Counted from the stretch's first letter, positions 37,859 to 47,326 are shown. The stretch: 64,000 nt of DNA from Mycolicibacterium fortuitum subsp. fortuitum (GCF_022179545.1 NZ_AP025518.1:1612001-1676000); one strand, 5' to 3'. A program made the numbers and translations. The notes: generated from the letters alone by a model not told the origin.

Positions 37859-39270
37859 AGTACCACCAGCAGGTCTCGGGGGTGAACTACAGCTTCGACG
37901 GTCTGGTCGAGGTGATGGCCAAGGCCACCCCGCTGCGCTCCGGCGATCAACTCGCCGGTTGCGCGGCCGAGCACGACGGTGAACGCGCCGCGGCCGCCTG
38001 GGTGCTCGCGGACCTGCCGTTGGAGGTGTTTCTCAACGAGGAACTGGTGCCGTACGACACCGACGAGGTGACCCGGCTGATCATGGACAGCCATGACCGC
38101 CAGGCCTTTTCAGAGATCTCGCATCTGACCGTCGGCGGATTGCGGGACTGGTTGATGGACACCGCGGCGCACGACCACAGCGCGCAGCGGCTGGCTGCCG
38201 TCTCCCCGGGGTTGACCCCGGAAATGGTTGCAGCGGTCAGCAAGATCATGCGCAACCAGGATCTGATCGCGGTGTCGGCGGCCGCGGAGGTGACTGCGGC
38301 GTTCCGGACCACTGTCGGCGCCCGCGGCACCCTGGCCACCCGGCTGCAGCCCAACCATCCCACCGACGACCCGCGGGGGATCGCCGCGGCGGTGCTCGAC
38401 GGGCTGCTGCTGGGCTGCGGGGACGCGGTGATCGGGATCAACCCCGCCACCGATTCGCCGCAGGCCACCGCGGATCTGCTGTATCTGCTCGACTCGATCC
38501 GCACGCGCTACGACATCCCGGCCCAGTCCTGCGTGCTGTCACATGTCACCACCACGATTGGGTTGGTCGAGGCCGGGGCGCCCGTGGACCTGATGTTCCA
38601 GTCGGTTGCCGGCACCGAAGGTGCCAACTCCGCCTTCGGGGTGAACTTGCAGCTGCTGCGCGAGGGCAACGAGGCGGCGCGCAGCCTGAACCGCGGCACC
38701 GTGGGCGACAACGTCATGTACCTGGAAACGGGGCAGGGCTCGGTGCTGAGCTCCGGCGCGCACCTGGGCGTCGGGGGCAAGCCGGTGGATCAGCAGACGC
38801 TGGAGGCTCGCGCCTACGCAGTAGCTCGCGACCTGCAGCCGCTGTTGGTCAACACCGTCGTCGGGTTCATCGGGCCCGAGTATCTCTACGACGGCAAGCA
38901 GATCATCCGGGCCGGCCTGGAAGACCACTTCTGCGGCAAGCTCATGGGTCTGCCGATGGGTGTCGACGTCTGCTACACCAACCATGCCGAGGCCGACCAG
39001 AACGACATGGACACCCTGCTGACGTTGTTGGCGGCGGCCGGGGTGGCGTTCGTCATCACCGTGCCGGGCGCCGACGACGTGATGCTCGGCTACCAGAGCC
39101 TCTCGTTCCACGACGTGCTGACCACCCGGCGCACCCTGGGCTTGCGGCCGGCCGCCGAGTTCGAGGCGTGGCTGCGCAGCGTCGGCATGGTCGACGACTC
39201 CGGCAAGCTGACCCCGTTCGACCTGGAGCGTTCGGTGCTGCGCTCGCTAACTTCCGCGGAGACATCATGA
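37855..39270 (+). CDS. eutB: Ethanolamine ammonia-lyase large subunit
   Basis: 471 aa, normal length. Conserved segments include EVMAKATPLRSGDQLAGCAA at the N-terminus, then GINPATDSPQ, LSHVTTTIGLVEAGAPVDLM and FQSVAGTEGANSAFG of the TIM-barrel active site. With EutC it converts ethanolamine to acetaldehyde and ammonia using adenosylcobalamin. It overlaps the permease (upstream) and eutC (downstream) by ATGA. The need for B12 ties this operon to the riboswitch-controlled corrinoid importer at the start of the window. Confidence 0.96.
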   Translation: MKYHQQVSGVNYSFDGLVEVMAKATPLRSGDQLAGCAAEHDGERAAAAWVLADLPLEVFLNEELVPYDTDEVTRLIMDSHDRQAFSEISHLTVGGLRDWLMDTAAHDHSAQRLAAVSPGLTPEMVAAVSKIMRNQDLIAVSAAAEVTAAFRTTVGARGTLATRLQPNHPTDDPRGIAAAVLDGLLLGCGDAVIGINPATDSPQATADLLYLLDSIRTRYDIPAQSCVLSHVTTTIGLVEAGAPVDLMFQSVAGTEGANSAFGVNLQLLREGNEAARSLNRGTVGDNVMYLETGQGSVLSSGAHLGVGGKPVDQQTLEARAYAVARDLQPLLVNTVVGFIGPEYLYDGKQIIRAGLEDHFCGKLMGLPMGVDVCYTNHAEADQNDMDTLLTLLAAAGVAFVITVPGADDVMLGYQSLSFHDVLTTRRTLGLRPAAEFEAWLRSVGMVDDSGKLTPFDLERSVLRSLTSAETS

Positions 39271-40040
39271 GTTCCAACGAGGTTGCGGTTCAAGAGTTCT
39301 GGGATGAGCTGCGCAAGACCACCCAGGCCCGGATCGGGCTCGGCAGGGCCGGCAACGCATTGCCCACCCGCCGAGCGCTCGAGCTGGCCGCAGCGCACGC
39401 CGCTGCTCGCGATGCCGTGCACGTGCCGCTGGACGTAGATCGACTCAGGGAAGCTGTCCGCACCGTCGGCATCGGCGAGCCCACCGTGGTGACCAGTAAA
39501 GCCACCTCCCGCGACGAGTATCTGCGTCGGCCCGATCTAGGGCGCGAACCCGCCGACGGTACGTCGGTGCCCGACACTCCCGCCGACATCGGTTTCGTGC
39601 TGGCCGACGGTTTGTCGCCGACGGCGCTGGATCGTCACGGCGCGACGCTGCTTGCCGCTCTGGTGGAACAACTGAAGGACCGCTACACACTCGCTCCGCC
39701 GGTCATCGCGACGCAGGCCCGCGTCGCGCTCGGTGATCACATAGGGGCACAGGGGCACGTCCGCACTCTGCTCGTGATCATCGGGGAGCGGCCCGGTCTG
39801 AGTGTCGCCGACAGTCTCGGCATCTACCTCACACACCTGCCGATGCCCGGCCGTACCGACGCCGACCGCAACTGCATCTCCAACATCCATCCGCCGGACG
39901 GACTGGGATACGCGGAAGCCGCGCGGGTGGCGGCCGGATTGGTCGACGGCGCACTGGCGCTCGGCCGCTCCGGCGTCGACCTGAAGGACACCTCACGGAA
40001 CTCGGCACTCGGGACGCCCGGTGTCGTCGAACTCACCTGA
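39267..40040 (+). CDS. eutC: Ethanolamine ammonia-lyase small subunit
   Basis: 257 aa from the ATG at 39267, coupled to eutB. Typical EutC sequence: FWDELRKTTQARIGLGRAGN near the N-terminus, then VLADGLSPTALDRHG and a cobalamin-contacting region (HVRTLLVIIGERPGLSVADS). The C-terminal DTSRNSALG is also conserved. EutC supplies much of the B12-binding site in the (alpha-beta)6 enzyme. Confidence 0.95.
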   Translation: MSSNEVAVQEFWDELRKTTQARIGLGRAGNALPTRRALELAAAHAAARDAVHVPLDVDRLREAVRTVGIGEPTVVTSKATSRDEYLRRPDLGREPADGTSVPDTPADIGFVLADGLSPTALDRHGATLLAALVEQLKDRYTLAPPVIATQARVALGDHIGAQGHVRTLLVIIGERPGLSVADSLGIYLTHLPMPGRTDADRNCISNIHPPDGLGYAEAARVAAGLVDGALALGRSGVDLKDTSRNSALGTPGVVELT

Positions 40041-40053
40041 CAGGAACCCCTTG

Positions 40054-41328
40054 ATGACCTCACGCGCACCGTTGTCCCTCCTTGCCGCTGCGATCACCGC
40101 GGTGTCGGTCCTCGCCGGTTGTGGTTCGGGCACCGATTCGGAGCCGTCGGCACAAACGCCTGCCTCCGGCTGTCGCACGCTGGCCGAGAACCCCGGCTGG
40201 TACGGCGTCAACCGGGACCGGATCGATGCGATGCTGGCGGAGCTGGGCACCTGCGGGGCCGACGGTTCGGTCACCGACGGCGCGCCGCTGGCCCTGTTCG
40301 ACTGGGACAACACCGTGGTCAAGAACGACATCGGCGACGCGACGTTCTTCTGGATGGTGCGCAACGGCAAGCTGCGGGCACCCGCGGGCGGCGACTGGTC
40401 GACCACCAGCCCGTACCTGACCCCGCAGGCCACCGCCGCGCTGTCCAAGGCGTGCGCCGCGGCCAAGCCTGGTGAGCCGATGCCGACCAACACCGATCTG
40501 GGCTGTGCCGACGAGCTGCTGTCGGTCTACACCGACGGCGAGACGCGGGCGGACGAGCCGGCGTTCGCCGGGTTCAACGCCCGCCGGTTCGAGCCGTCGT
40601 ACGCATGGGCCGCCCAGATGCTGGCCGGCTGGCGCGAATCCGACCTGACCGGCTTCGCCGAGGCGGCACGCAAAGAGAACCTCGACGCACCCGAGGGCAC
40701 CGAGCAGAAGGTCGGCAGCGGTGACGAGACCGGTTGGGTGCGGTACTACCCGCAGATGAAGGATTTGGTGGAGACGTTGCGCGCCAACGGTTTCGACGTC
40801 CGCATCATCTCCGCGTCGGCTGAGCCGGTGGTGCGGGTGTGGGCCGCCGAGCTGGGCTTCACCCCCGACAAGGTGATGGGTGTGCGCACCGAGCGCGACG
40901 GTGACGTGCTGACCTCGAAGCTGGTGCCGTGCGGCGGCGAGACGGCCATCCCGTACATCGAGGGCAAGCGATGCCGGGTCAACGAGGACATCTTCGGTGT
41001 GAAGGGACCCGCCGCGTTCGAGCAGCAGGCTGAACCCAAGCGTGCCGCCTTCGGCGCGGGGGACTCCGACACCGACGTCACATTCCTGACCGACGCCACC
41101 GCGCTGCGTCTGGTGCTCAACCGAAACAAGACCGAGTTGATGTGCACGGCGTACGACAACGCCGACGGCCGCTGGCTGGTGAACCCGATGTTCATCGACC
41201 CCAAAAAGAAGCAGGGCGACCCGTACGACTGCGCGACGGAGGGCTACATCGAGCCCAGCGGCAAGGACGCCCCACTGCACCGTGCGGACGGAAGTGTGGT
41301 TCCTGACCAGCAGGACGCGGTGTCCTGA
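40054..41328 (+). CDS. Secreted HAD-family phosphatase lipoprotein (phosphorylcholine/phosphoethanolamine phosphatase-like)
   Basis: About 424 aa from the ATG at 40054 (AGGAA nine bases upstream). A signal peptide ends in lipobox VLAGC (Cys23), so the enzyme is exported and membrane-anchored. HAD motifs: I is FDWDNTVV (nucleophile Asp83, Asp85), II is RIISASAEPV, and IV is FGAGDSDTD. Exported HAD phosphatases of this kind include the phosphorylcholine phosphatase of Pseudomonas. Its place 13 bp after eutC suggests it frees ethanolamine from phosphoethanolamine outside the cell. That substrate assignment is inference. Confidence 0.82.
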   Translation: MTSRAPLSLLAAAITAVSVLAGCGSGTDSEPSAQTPASGCRTLAENPGWYGVNRDRIDAMLAELGTCGADGSVTDGAPLALFDWDNTVVKNDIGDATFFWMVRNGKLRAPAGGDWSTTSPYLTPQATAALSKACAAAKPGEPMPTNTDLGCADELLSVYTDGETRADEPAFAGFNARRFEPSYAWAAQMLAGWRESDLTGFAEAARKENLDAPEGTEQKVGSGDETGWVRYYPQMKDLVETLRANGFDVRIISASAEPVVRVWAAELGFTPDKVMGVRTERDGDVLTSKLVPCGGETAIPYIEGKRCRVNEDIFGVKGPAAFEQQAEPKRAAFGAGDSDTDVTFLTDATALRLVLNRNKTELMCTAYDNADGRWLVNPMFIDPKKKQGDPYDCATEGYIEPSGKDAPLHRADGSVVPDQQDAVS

Positions 41329-41337
41329 GAGTCGAGT

Positions 41338-41384
41338 GTTGGCTTGTGTGCGAGATTTCTCGAAAATCTGGTACACAAGCCAAC
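41338..41384. repeat. Long hairpin between the phosphatase and a DUF559 gene
   Basis: Arms 41338-41358 and 41364-41384 pair over 21 positions with one mismatch and one G-U. The left arm contains GGCTTGTGTGCGAGATTT, and a 24-nt stretch from 41341 is identical to one at 42290-42313. It lies between two converging stops and may act as a terminator, but its twin at 42286 is upstream of the gene. Confidence 0.85.
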
Positions 41385-41389
41385 TTTCG

Positions 41390-42238
41390 TCAGTACGGAG
41401 CTCCTGCGGAGCGCAATGCGGCGCGAGTGCGACCGATGACCGTGCCCTGGCGATACCTGAGAAGGTCGGCGCCGACGCGGACGATGCGCCAGCCGAGGTC
41501 CTGGTACTCGACGGTCTGATCGATATCCCGTGTGCGTTGCCGGGGATCGGTCCAATGCTGAATACCGTCGTACTGGACCCCCACCTTCCACTCCGGCCAG
41601 CCCATGTCGATCCGCCCAACCTGTTGGCCGTGGTCGAACACCTCGATCTGGGTGTGCGACGGACTCATCCCAGCCTCTGTATAGAGGAGGCGGAGCCGCG
41701 TCTCCTGCGGTGACTCGGCGCCTTCGTCGGCCAGGTCGAGCACTTGCCGCAGTTGCACGATGCCCCGAGCCCCACGATGCCGATCGACGAGCGGTGTCAC
41801 CTCGGGAATCTTGAGGCGGGTGGCCTGGATGAGAGCGTCGACATGGATCACCGCCGCAGTGAGTCCGCGCCGGCGGCCCAGGTCAAATGCGGTGCGTTGA
41901 GGCGCGGTCGTGCGGACACCCCGCACCATGCAGATTTCGTCATCGGCGAGCGTGTCGCTGTGGATGCGAATGCCCGGCGGCTGCGAACGGCTGGGTTGGT
42001 TGAGTTCGGCCGGGTGCTTGGCATCGATCCACAAGGACCCGTGGACGGCCGCCGCGGACAGCCCCATGACTGTGGCCTGCCGGCCTGACCACAGCCATGC
42101 CGCGACGGCTTTGTCCGCCGGCGTCAGCACGGTGCCCCTCGGTACGTAGACATTGCGGAACACCGCCTCATACCGGGTGCGCAGTTGGTAGCGGTTGAGC
42201 TTGCCTGCGGCCAGTGCCTCGGTGCCCAGAAATGGCAT
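41390..42238 (-). CDS. AbiEi/DUF559 family protein (putative antitoxin-nuclease-like)
   Basis: About 282 aa from the ATG at 42238 (MPFLGTEALAAGKLNRYQLR). The N-terminal AbiEi-like winged-helix part (~1-130) includes YEAVFRNVYVPRGTVLT, GLSAAAVHGSLW and [14 protein letters not shown]. The C-terminal DUF559/Vsr-like PD-(D/E)xK fold (~190-280) reads RIDMGWPEWKVGVQYDGIQH then DLGWRIVRV. The first Asp and the DG-H pattern remain, but the usual catalytic Glu is Gln (VQYDG), so nuclease activity is uncertain. It is paralogous to 16566-17588. It lies between two hairpins sharing a 24-nt identical sequence. Confidence 0.82.
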   Translation of the reverse strand: MPFLGTEALAAGKLNRYQLRTRYEAVFRNVYVPRGTVLTPADKAVAAWLWSGRQATVMGLSAAAVHGSLWIDAKHPAELNQPSRSQPPGIRIHSDTLADDEICMVRGVRTTAPQRTAFDLGRRRGLTAAVIHVDALIQATRLKIPEVTPLVDRHRGARGIVQLRQVLDLADEGAESPQETRLRLLYTEAGMSPSHTQIEVFDHGQQVGRIDMGWPEWKVGVQYDGIQHWTDPRQRTRDIDQTVEYQDLGWRIVRVGADLLRYRQGTVIGRTRAALRSAGAPY

Positions 42239-42285
42239 GCGAATAGGACGCAGACGGCCAGGTTTCCGGTTCCCGTCGTGTCCAG

Positions 42286-42334
42286 CGTCGGCTTGTGTGC
42301 GAGATTTCTCGAAGAACTCGCACACAAGCCGACG
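42286..42334. repeat. Perfect 18-bp inverted repeat upstream of the DUF559 gene
   Basis: Arms 42286-42303 (CGTCGGCTTGTGTGCGAG) and 42317-42334 are perfectly complementary with a 13-nt loop. It shares 24 identical nt (42290-42313) with the hairpin at 41338-41384 on the other side of the DUF559 gene. It lies between divergent genes, so a plain terminator role is unlikely. Confidence 0.9.
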
Positions 42335-42355
42335 TTCGGCCCCACAAGGCGCGTT

Positions 42356-42385
42356 TTGACCTGCGAGGACGCGCACCGGTAAGCT
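42356..42385 (+). promoter_or_regulatory. Candidate promoter of rplM-rpsI
   Basis: A -35 TTGACC (42356-42361), 18-bp spacer and -10-like TAAGCT (42380-42385), about 130 bp before rplM. Good fit to a mycobacterial housekeeping promoter; not tested. Confidence 0.45.
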
Positions 42386-42514
42386 GCTCCGTTGGTGTGC
42401 GCTGCCCTCATGGGCATGCGGGTCCCGGGTCAACGTCGGTCGCCGGGATGTCGTAGCGCACTCGCCTGACCGGCACCCAAACCCGGGATATACCCGAAAC
42501 GAGAGGTAAGCGCT

Positions 42515-42954
42515 GTGCCTACGTACACGCCGAAGGCAGGTGACACCACGCGTCAGTGGTACGTCATCGACGCCGAAGACGTGGTGCTCGGCCGGCTCGC
42601 CGCTGCAGCTGCCAACCTGCTGCGCGGCAAGCACAAGCCGACATTCACGCCGAATGTCGATGGTGGCGACTTCGTCATCGTCATCAACGCCGAAAAGATC
42701 GCCGTCAGCGGTAACAAGCTGACCAACAAGTTCGCTTACAGCCACTCGGGTTACCCGGGCGGTCTGCGCAAGCGCACCATCGGTGAGTTGCTGCAGAAGC
42801 ACCCGACCCGCGTCGTCGAGAACGCGATCATCGGGATGCTGCCGCACACCAAGCTCGGTCGGCAGATCCAGAAGAAGCTCAAGGTCTACGCCGGTCCGGA
42901 TCATCCGCACGCCGCGCAGCAGCCGGTTCCGTACGAGATCAAGCAGGTGGCCCA

Positions 42955-42958
<4 letters not shown>
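42515..42958 (+). CDS. rplM: 50S ribosomal protein L13
   Basis: 147 aa from a GTG at 42515 (GAGAGG about 9 bases upstream). Conserved L13 blocks: [59 protein letters not shown], and [13 protein letters not shown]. It binds 23S rRNA early in 50S assembly. It overlaps rpsI by GTGA (42955-42958). Confidence 0.98.
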
Positions 42959-43431
<473 letters not shown>

Positions 43432-43453
43432 TCTGCCGCCTTTGTGGCCAACG

Positions 43454-43498
43454 AACCCGCCGGGTGCGTCTTGTACGCATCCGGCGGGTTTGTTTTTG
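43454..43498 (+). terminator. Intrinsic terminator after rpsI
   Basis: A 16-bp stem with one G-U (AACCCGCCGGGTGCGT at 43454-43469 pairing with 43475-43490) and a 5-nt loop, followed by TTTGTTTTTG. Textbook rho-independent form, rare in this window. Confidence 0.9.
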
Positions 43499-43547
43499 TC
43501 CGCATTGCTTTCGCCGAGTTCTACATATGGGCTGCTCTGGCGGGGCG

Positions 43548-44799
43548 GATTCATACGGTCACTGCAACATCCACTGGTTTGGGAGGTTGCGGTGTTTGAT
43601 CGTTCGATGCGTCGGGTGTTGTTTGACCTGGTGTGTGACGGTGTCGCGATGCGTGATGCCGAGCGTCGGATCGGTGTGTCCAACGGTGCTGGACGGTACT
43701 GGTGGTATCAGGCTGGCGGCATGACTCTGCTCAAAGGAAGCAAGGGCACTCGCGGTATCGCCTGCCCGGGAGAGCGGACCCGCGAGGGCGGCCCGGGCCA
43801 CCGGATCAGCTACGACGAACGCGTGACGATTATGCGGGGCCTGGATCGTGGCCTCAGCCACGCCCAGATCGGGCAGCAATTGGGCCGCGACCGCACCGTC
43901 ATCTGGCGCGAAGTGCAACGTAACCGCAACGCCGACGGGGACTATCACGCCGGGATGGCCCATGCCCGAGCCTGTCAGAAAGCCAAGCGGCCCAAAGCGT
44001 TCAAGCTCAACAACACCGGATTGTGCGCGGCCATCGAAGGGTGGATGGACGATGGGTGGAGCCCGAAGCTGATCGCTGACATGTTGGCCCGCGCTCACCC
44101 TGATGACAGGCTGGGTCGGGTGAGCCACGAAACCATCTACAAGTGCCTCTACGTGCAAGGCCGTGGCCAGCTGCGCGCCGATCTGAACAAGTGCCTGTCG
44201 ACCAAACGCACCGCCCGTAAACCCCGTGGCAGCGAGCGCCGCGGCAGATTCAGTGACGTGATCACCATCAGCCAGCGCCCCGCCACGGTTGAGGACCGTG
44301 CCGTGCCCGGGCACTGGGAAGGAGATCTGATCGTGGGCACCGCCTCGGGCAGTGCGATCGGGACCCTGGTCGAGCGCAGCACCCGATTCACCATCTTGTT
44401 GCACCTGCCCAACGATCACACCGCGGATTCGGTGGCCAAGGCGATGATCGCGGCGATGAATGAGTTACCGGCGCATCTGCGGCGCAGCCTCACCTGGGAT
44501 CGCGGCTCGGAGATGGCCGGCTGGTGTGACATCAGCATGGCCCTGCAGGCCCCGGTCTACTTCTGCGATCCACATTCACCCTGGCAGCGGGGCAGCAACG
44601 AGAACACCAACAGGCTGCTGCGGTTCTGGTTCGAAAAAGGCACCGACCTCAGCCGCTACACCAAGGCCGACCTCAAATCCGTCCAGGACAAGCTCAACAC
44701 CCGACCCCGGCCCACCCTGGACTACGACACCCCCGCCCAACGCCTCGCCACACTCATCAACCAAGCCGCATAGCCGATGTTGCGCTAACCACTTGACTT
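43548..44799 (+). mobile_element. IS30-family insertion sequence
   Basis: A transposase gene (43592-44773) is flanked by imperfect ~24-bp inverted repeats at 43548-43571 and 44776-44799. Both share GCAACATC at the inner end plus TCA and GGT further out; about 16 of 24 positions match. The true ends may be a few bases further out, and no target duplication could be fixed. It sits about 50 bp after the rpsI terminator; IS30 elements favour palindromic targets. Confidence 0.8.
43592..44773 (+). CDS. IS30-family transposase
   Basis: About 393 aa from a GTG at 43592 with GGGAGG five bases upstream. The N-terminal helix-turn-helix includes RISYDERVTIMRGLDRGLSH and IGQQLGRDRTVIWREVQRN. The DDE catalytic core starts at GHWEGDLIVG (first Asp), continues with SLTWDRGSEMAG (second Asp), and its Glu is in WQRGSNENTNRLLR. 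This is the classical IS30 signature. The gene is complete and looks functional. Confidence 0.93.
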   Translation: MFDRSMRRVLFDLVCDGVAMRDAERRIGVSNGAGRYWWYQAGGMTLLKGSKGTRGIACPGERTREGGPGHRISYDERVTIMRGLDRGLSHAQIGQQLGRDRTVIWREVQRNRNADGDYHAGMAHARACQKAKRPKAFKLNNTGLCAAIEGWMDDGWSPKLIADMLARAHPDDRLGRVSHETIYKCLYVQGRGQLRADLNKCLSTKRTARKPRGSERRGRFSDVITISQRPATVEDRAVPGHWEGDLIVGTASGSAIGTLVERSTRFTILLHLPNDHTADSVAKAMIAAMNELPAHLRRSLTWDRGSEMAGWCDISMALQAPVYFCDPHSPWQRGSNENTNRLLRFWFEKGTDLSRYTKADLKSVQDKLNTRPRPTLDYDTPAQRLATLINQAA

Positions 44800-45023
44800 T
44801 GAGCGGCATTTCGCGACCCTGGCGTCGAAAGCGGCGCCTGCCTTCGCAGAATTTTTTCGCAGATTGGGGTTTGAGCGCGCTCACGATGTGGAAGCCAACT
44901 GCGCGGAGAGCAGGGGGCCGCTTTGTGTCAGCAGGGTTGTGCCCGCAGGACCTTCCTGCCGCCGGTGGACGTCGTATCGACGTCGGGGGACCGGATGCCG
45001 CTGTCCCATCGGAAGGAGTAATT

Positions 45024-45455
45024 GTGGGGAACTTCGTCAAGACAGCGACTGCGGGCGCGATGCTCGGCGGATCGCTCATGTTCACCGTCGGCATGGGTAT
45101 CGCCAATGCAGCGCCCGAGACCGCCGGTGACGGCAAGGTGAACCTCACCCTCGGCAACGTCTCGGTTCTGGAGAACGTCGATGACGCTGCCGCCGCGCAG
45201 ATCGCGGCCGGGGTGTGCAATAACACCGACACGGCTTCGCTGACCACCGCCGTCCAGGGCGTCGATGCGAACAGCACCGAGCACGTGGTCTGCACCAACA
45301 ACCTCGGGACCATCTCGTTCAGCCAGAACGGGACCACTGAGCGCCCGGGCGGGACCGCCGCCCAGGGCACGGCTCCGCGCAGCGTGGCGCCGACGACGGC
45401 GGCTCCGATGGCGCCGGGAGGCAGCCATTCGTCGTCCGACACCGGCTCCAGCTAA
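45024..45455 (+). CDS. Small secreted protein of unknown function
   Basis: 143 aa from a GTG at 45024 with a perfect AAGGAG site. A signal peptide is evident (VKTATAGAMLGGSLMFTVGM, cleavage likely near ANAAPET at ~28-30). The mature protein has two cysteines (in GVCNNT and VVCTNN) that could form a disulfide, then a low-complexity Thr/Ala/Pro/Gly/Ser tail (from ~105). I do not recognise a family; the cysteine-paired hydrophobic repeat is faintly chaplin-like. It lies between the IS30 element and glmM. Confidence 0.75.
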   Translation: MGNFVKTATAGAMLGGSLMFTVGMGIANAAPETAGDGKVNLTLGNVSVLENVDDAAAAQIAAGVCNNTDTASLTTAVQGVDANSTEHVVCTNNLGTISFSQNGTTERPGGTAAQGTAPRSVAPTTAAPMAPGGSHSSSDTGSS

Positions 45456-45610
45456 GGGCTTGCCGCGACGGTCACCGCTCGCTCCCGACCCGCGGGCGGT
45501 GACCCTGCGAGCTTCACCGGCCGTCACGGCGGGGTATCGATTCGGCCGCGACATGGCGGCTGACCTCGCCGGTTGTGTCTACGGCGGCCAATTATGAGAA
45601 GTTTAAGGGC

Positions 45611-46951
45611 ATGGGTCGACTGTTCGGCACCGATGGGGTGCGCGGAGTCGCCAATCGCGATCTGACTGCCGAGCTGGCAGTGGCACTCGGTTCGGCGGCT
45701 GCTCGGCGTCTCGGCAACTCCACGGGTCCCGGCCGTCGGGTGGCGGTCGTGGGCCGCGATCCGCGGGCCAGTGGCGAGATGCTGGAAGCCGCGGTGATCG
45801 CCGGCATCACCAGCGAGGGTGTCGACGCCTTGCGGGTCGGTGTGCTGCCGACGCCCGCAGTGGCATATCTGACCAGTGCATATGACGCTGATTTCGGGGT
45901 GATGATCTCCGCGTCGCACAATCCGATGCCGGACAACGGCATCAAGATCTTCGGTCCCGGCGGACACAAGCTCGGCGACACCGCTGAGGACCGCATCGAG
46001 GAATTGGTCAACGCAGGCCCGGGACTGCGCCCCACGGGAGCCGGAATCGGCCGGGTGCTCGACGCCGAGGACGCGCTGGACCGCTATCTGCGGCACGCCG
46101 GCAAGGCCGTGACGACGCGGCTTGACGGGCTCACCGTCGTGGTCGATTGCGCGCACGGTGCGGCGTGGGCGGCGGCTCCCCGGGCTTACCGGGCCGCAGG
46201 CGCCAACGTCATCGCGATCAACGCCGAACCCAACGGCCTCAACATCAACGACGGTTGCGGGTCCACCCATATGGAGGTGCTGCAGGCCGCTGTGGTCGAG
46301 CATGGTGCCGATCTGGGGTTGGCGCATGACGGCGATGCCGACCGGTGCCTGGCGGTGGACGCCGCGGGCCGCGTCATCGACGGGGACGCGATCATGGTGG
46401 TGCTGGCGCTGGCCATGCAGGAGGCCGGCGAGTTGGCTTCCGACACCCTGGTGGCGACGGTGATGAGCAATCTCGGGCTGCACCTGGCCATGCGGGCGGC
46501 CGGCATCGAGGTCCGCACCACTGGTGTCGGTGACCGTTACGTCCTGGAGGAACTGAGGTCGGGCGAGTTCTCGCTCGGTGGAGAGCAGTCCGGTCACATC
46601 GTGTTGCCGGGATTCGGCACCACCGGGGACGGCATCGTCACCGGCCTGCGGTTGATGTCTCGTATGGCGCAGACCGGTACGACGTTGGCCGCCCTCGCCG
46701 AACCGATGTGCACATTGCCGCAGGTGCTGATCAACGTGGCGGTCGATGACAAGGTTGCCGTGGCCAAGGCGCCGTCCGTGCAATCGGCGGTGGCCCAGGC
46801 CGAGGCGGAGTTGGGTGACACCGGTCGAATCCTGTTGCGGCCCTCGGGCACTGAACAGGTGGTTCGGGTGATGGTCGAGGCCGCCGACGAGAACACGGCC
46901 CGAATGGTCGCGGTGCGGGTCGCCGATTCGGTCAGCGGCCAGTCGGCCTGA
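45611..46951 (+). CDS. glmM: Phosphoglucosamine mutase
   Basis: 446 aa from the ATG at 45611 ([20 protein letters not shown]). The active-site phosphoserine is in [18 protein letters not shown]. The metal loop is DGDADR, the sugar-binding loop GGEQSGH, and the phosphate-binding motif [15 protein letters not shown]. It converts glucosamine-6-phosphate to glucosamine-1-phosphate for peptidoglycan precursor synthesis. Its position after rpsI is conserved in mycobacteria. Confidence 0.97.
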   Translation: MGRLFGTDGVRGVANRDLTAELAVALGSAAARRLGNSTGPGRRVAVVGRDPRASGEMLEAAVIAGITSEGVDALRVGVLPTPAVAYLTSAYDADFGVMISASHNPMPDNGIKIFGPGGHKLGDTAEDRIEELVNAGPGLRPTGAGIGRVLDAEDALDRYLRHAGKAVTTRLDGLTVVVDCAHGAAWAAAPRAYRAAGANVIAINAEPNGLNINDGCGSTHMEVLQAAVVEHGADLGLAHDGDADRCLAVDAAGRVIDGDAIMVVLALAMQEAGELASDTLVATVMSNLGLHLAMRAAGIEVRTTGVGDRYVLEELRSGEFSLGGEQSGHIVLPGFGTTGDGIVTGLRLMSRMAQTGTTLAALAEPMCTLPQVLINVAVDDKVAVAKAPSVQSAVAQAEAELGDTGRILLRPSGTEQVVRVMVEAADENTARMVAVRVADSVSGQSA

Positions 46952-47020
46952 CGAGCGCTCGCGCGAGGAACATTCAAACCCGTGGGAACCCGATAAGGGC
47001 TGGCTGCGTCTAAACCGGGC

Positions 47021-47326
47021 ATGGGAGATGTAACTGCCGCCAGGGTCGACGGTGCGGCACTGTCGTCAGTGGCCGCCGGATATGACGCCATTGCCGCCGA
47101 TCTCGATTCTCTGGTGCGCGACCGCCTGCGCGGCCCCGTGTTCGACGGTGCCACCGCCGGGCATGCGCACGTCGCCGCCGGTGACGCGGTGCGGACTGCC
47201 GTGGACGAGCTGACGGACGGGTTGCGCCGGTGGTCGCGGGCCAGTGCCGAGGTGGCGGTGGTGCTGCGTAGCTCGATCGAGCGCTACGGGGCTGCCGATG
47301 CGCATGCCGCGGCCCGGGTGGGTTGA
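47021..47326 (+). CDS. ESX secretion-associated (EspC-like) protein, Rv3440c-like
   Basis: 101 aa, all-helical, alanine-rich, without signal peptide. Sequence such as ARVDGAALSSVAAGYDAIAA and WSRASAEVAVVLRSSIERYG, with a final aromatic-acid pattern ERYGAADA. The length and helical-hairpin pattern suit the EspC-like type VII substrate family. It is coupled to the next gene by a TTGA overlap. The order glmM, ~100-aa gene, ~470-aa gene matches Rv3441c-Rv3440c-Rv3439c of M. tuberculosis. Confidence 0.7.
   Translation: MGDVTAARVDGAALSSVAAGYDAIAADLDSLVRDRLRGPVFDGATAGHAHVAAGDAVRTAVDELTDGLRRWSRASAEVAVVLRSSIERYGAADAHAAARVG

Noticed and set aside
41338..42334. CRISPR-like interpretation of repeated hairpin sequences
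   Set aside because: Only two copies of the shared 24-nt sequence, nearly 1 kb apart around a gene; no spacers and no cas genes.
42239..42910. Upstream extension of the DUF559 gene across the hairpin and rplM
   Set aside because: Reads antisense through rplM and the palindrome; family start MPFLG is at 42238.
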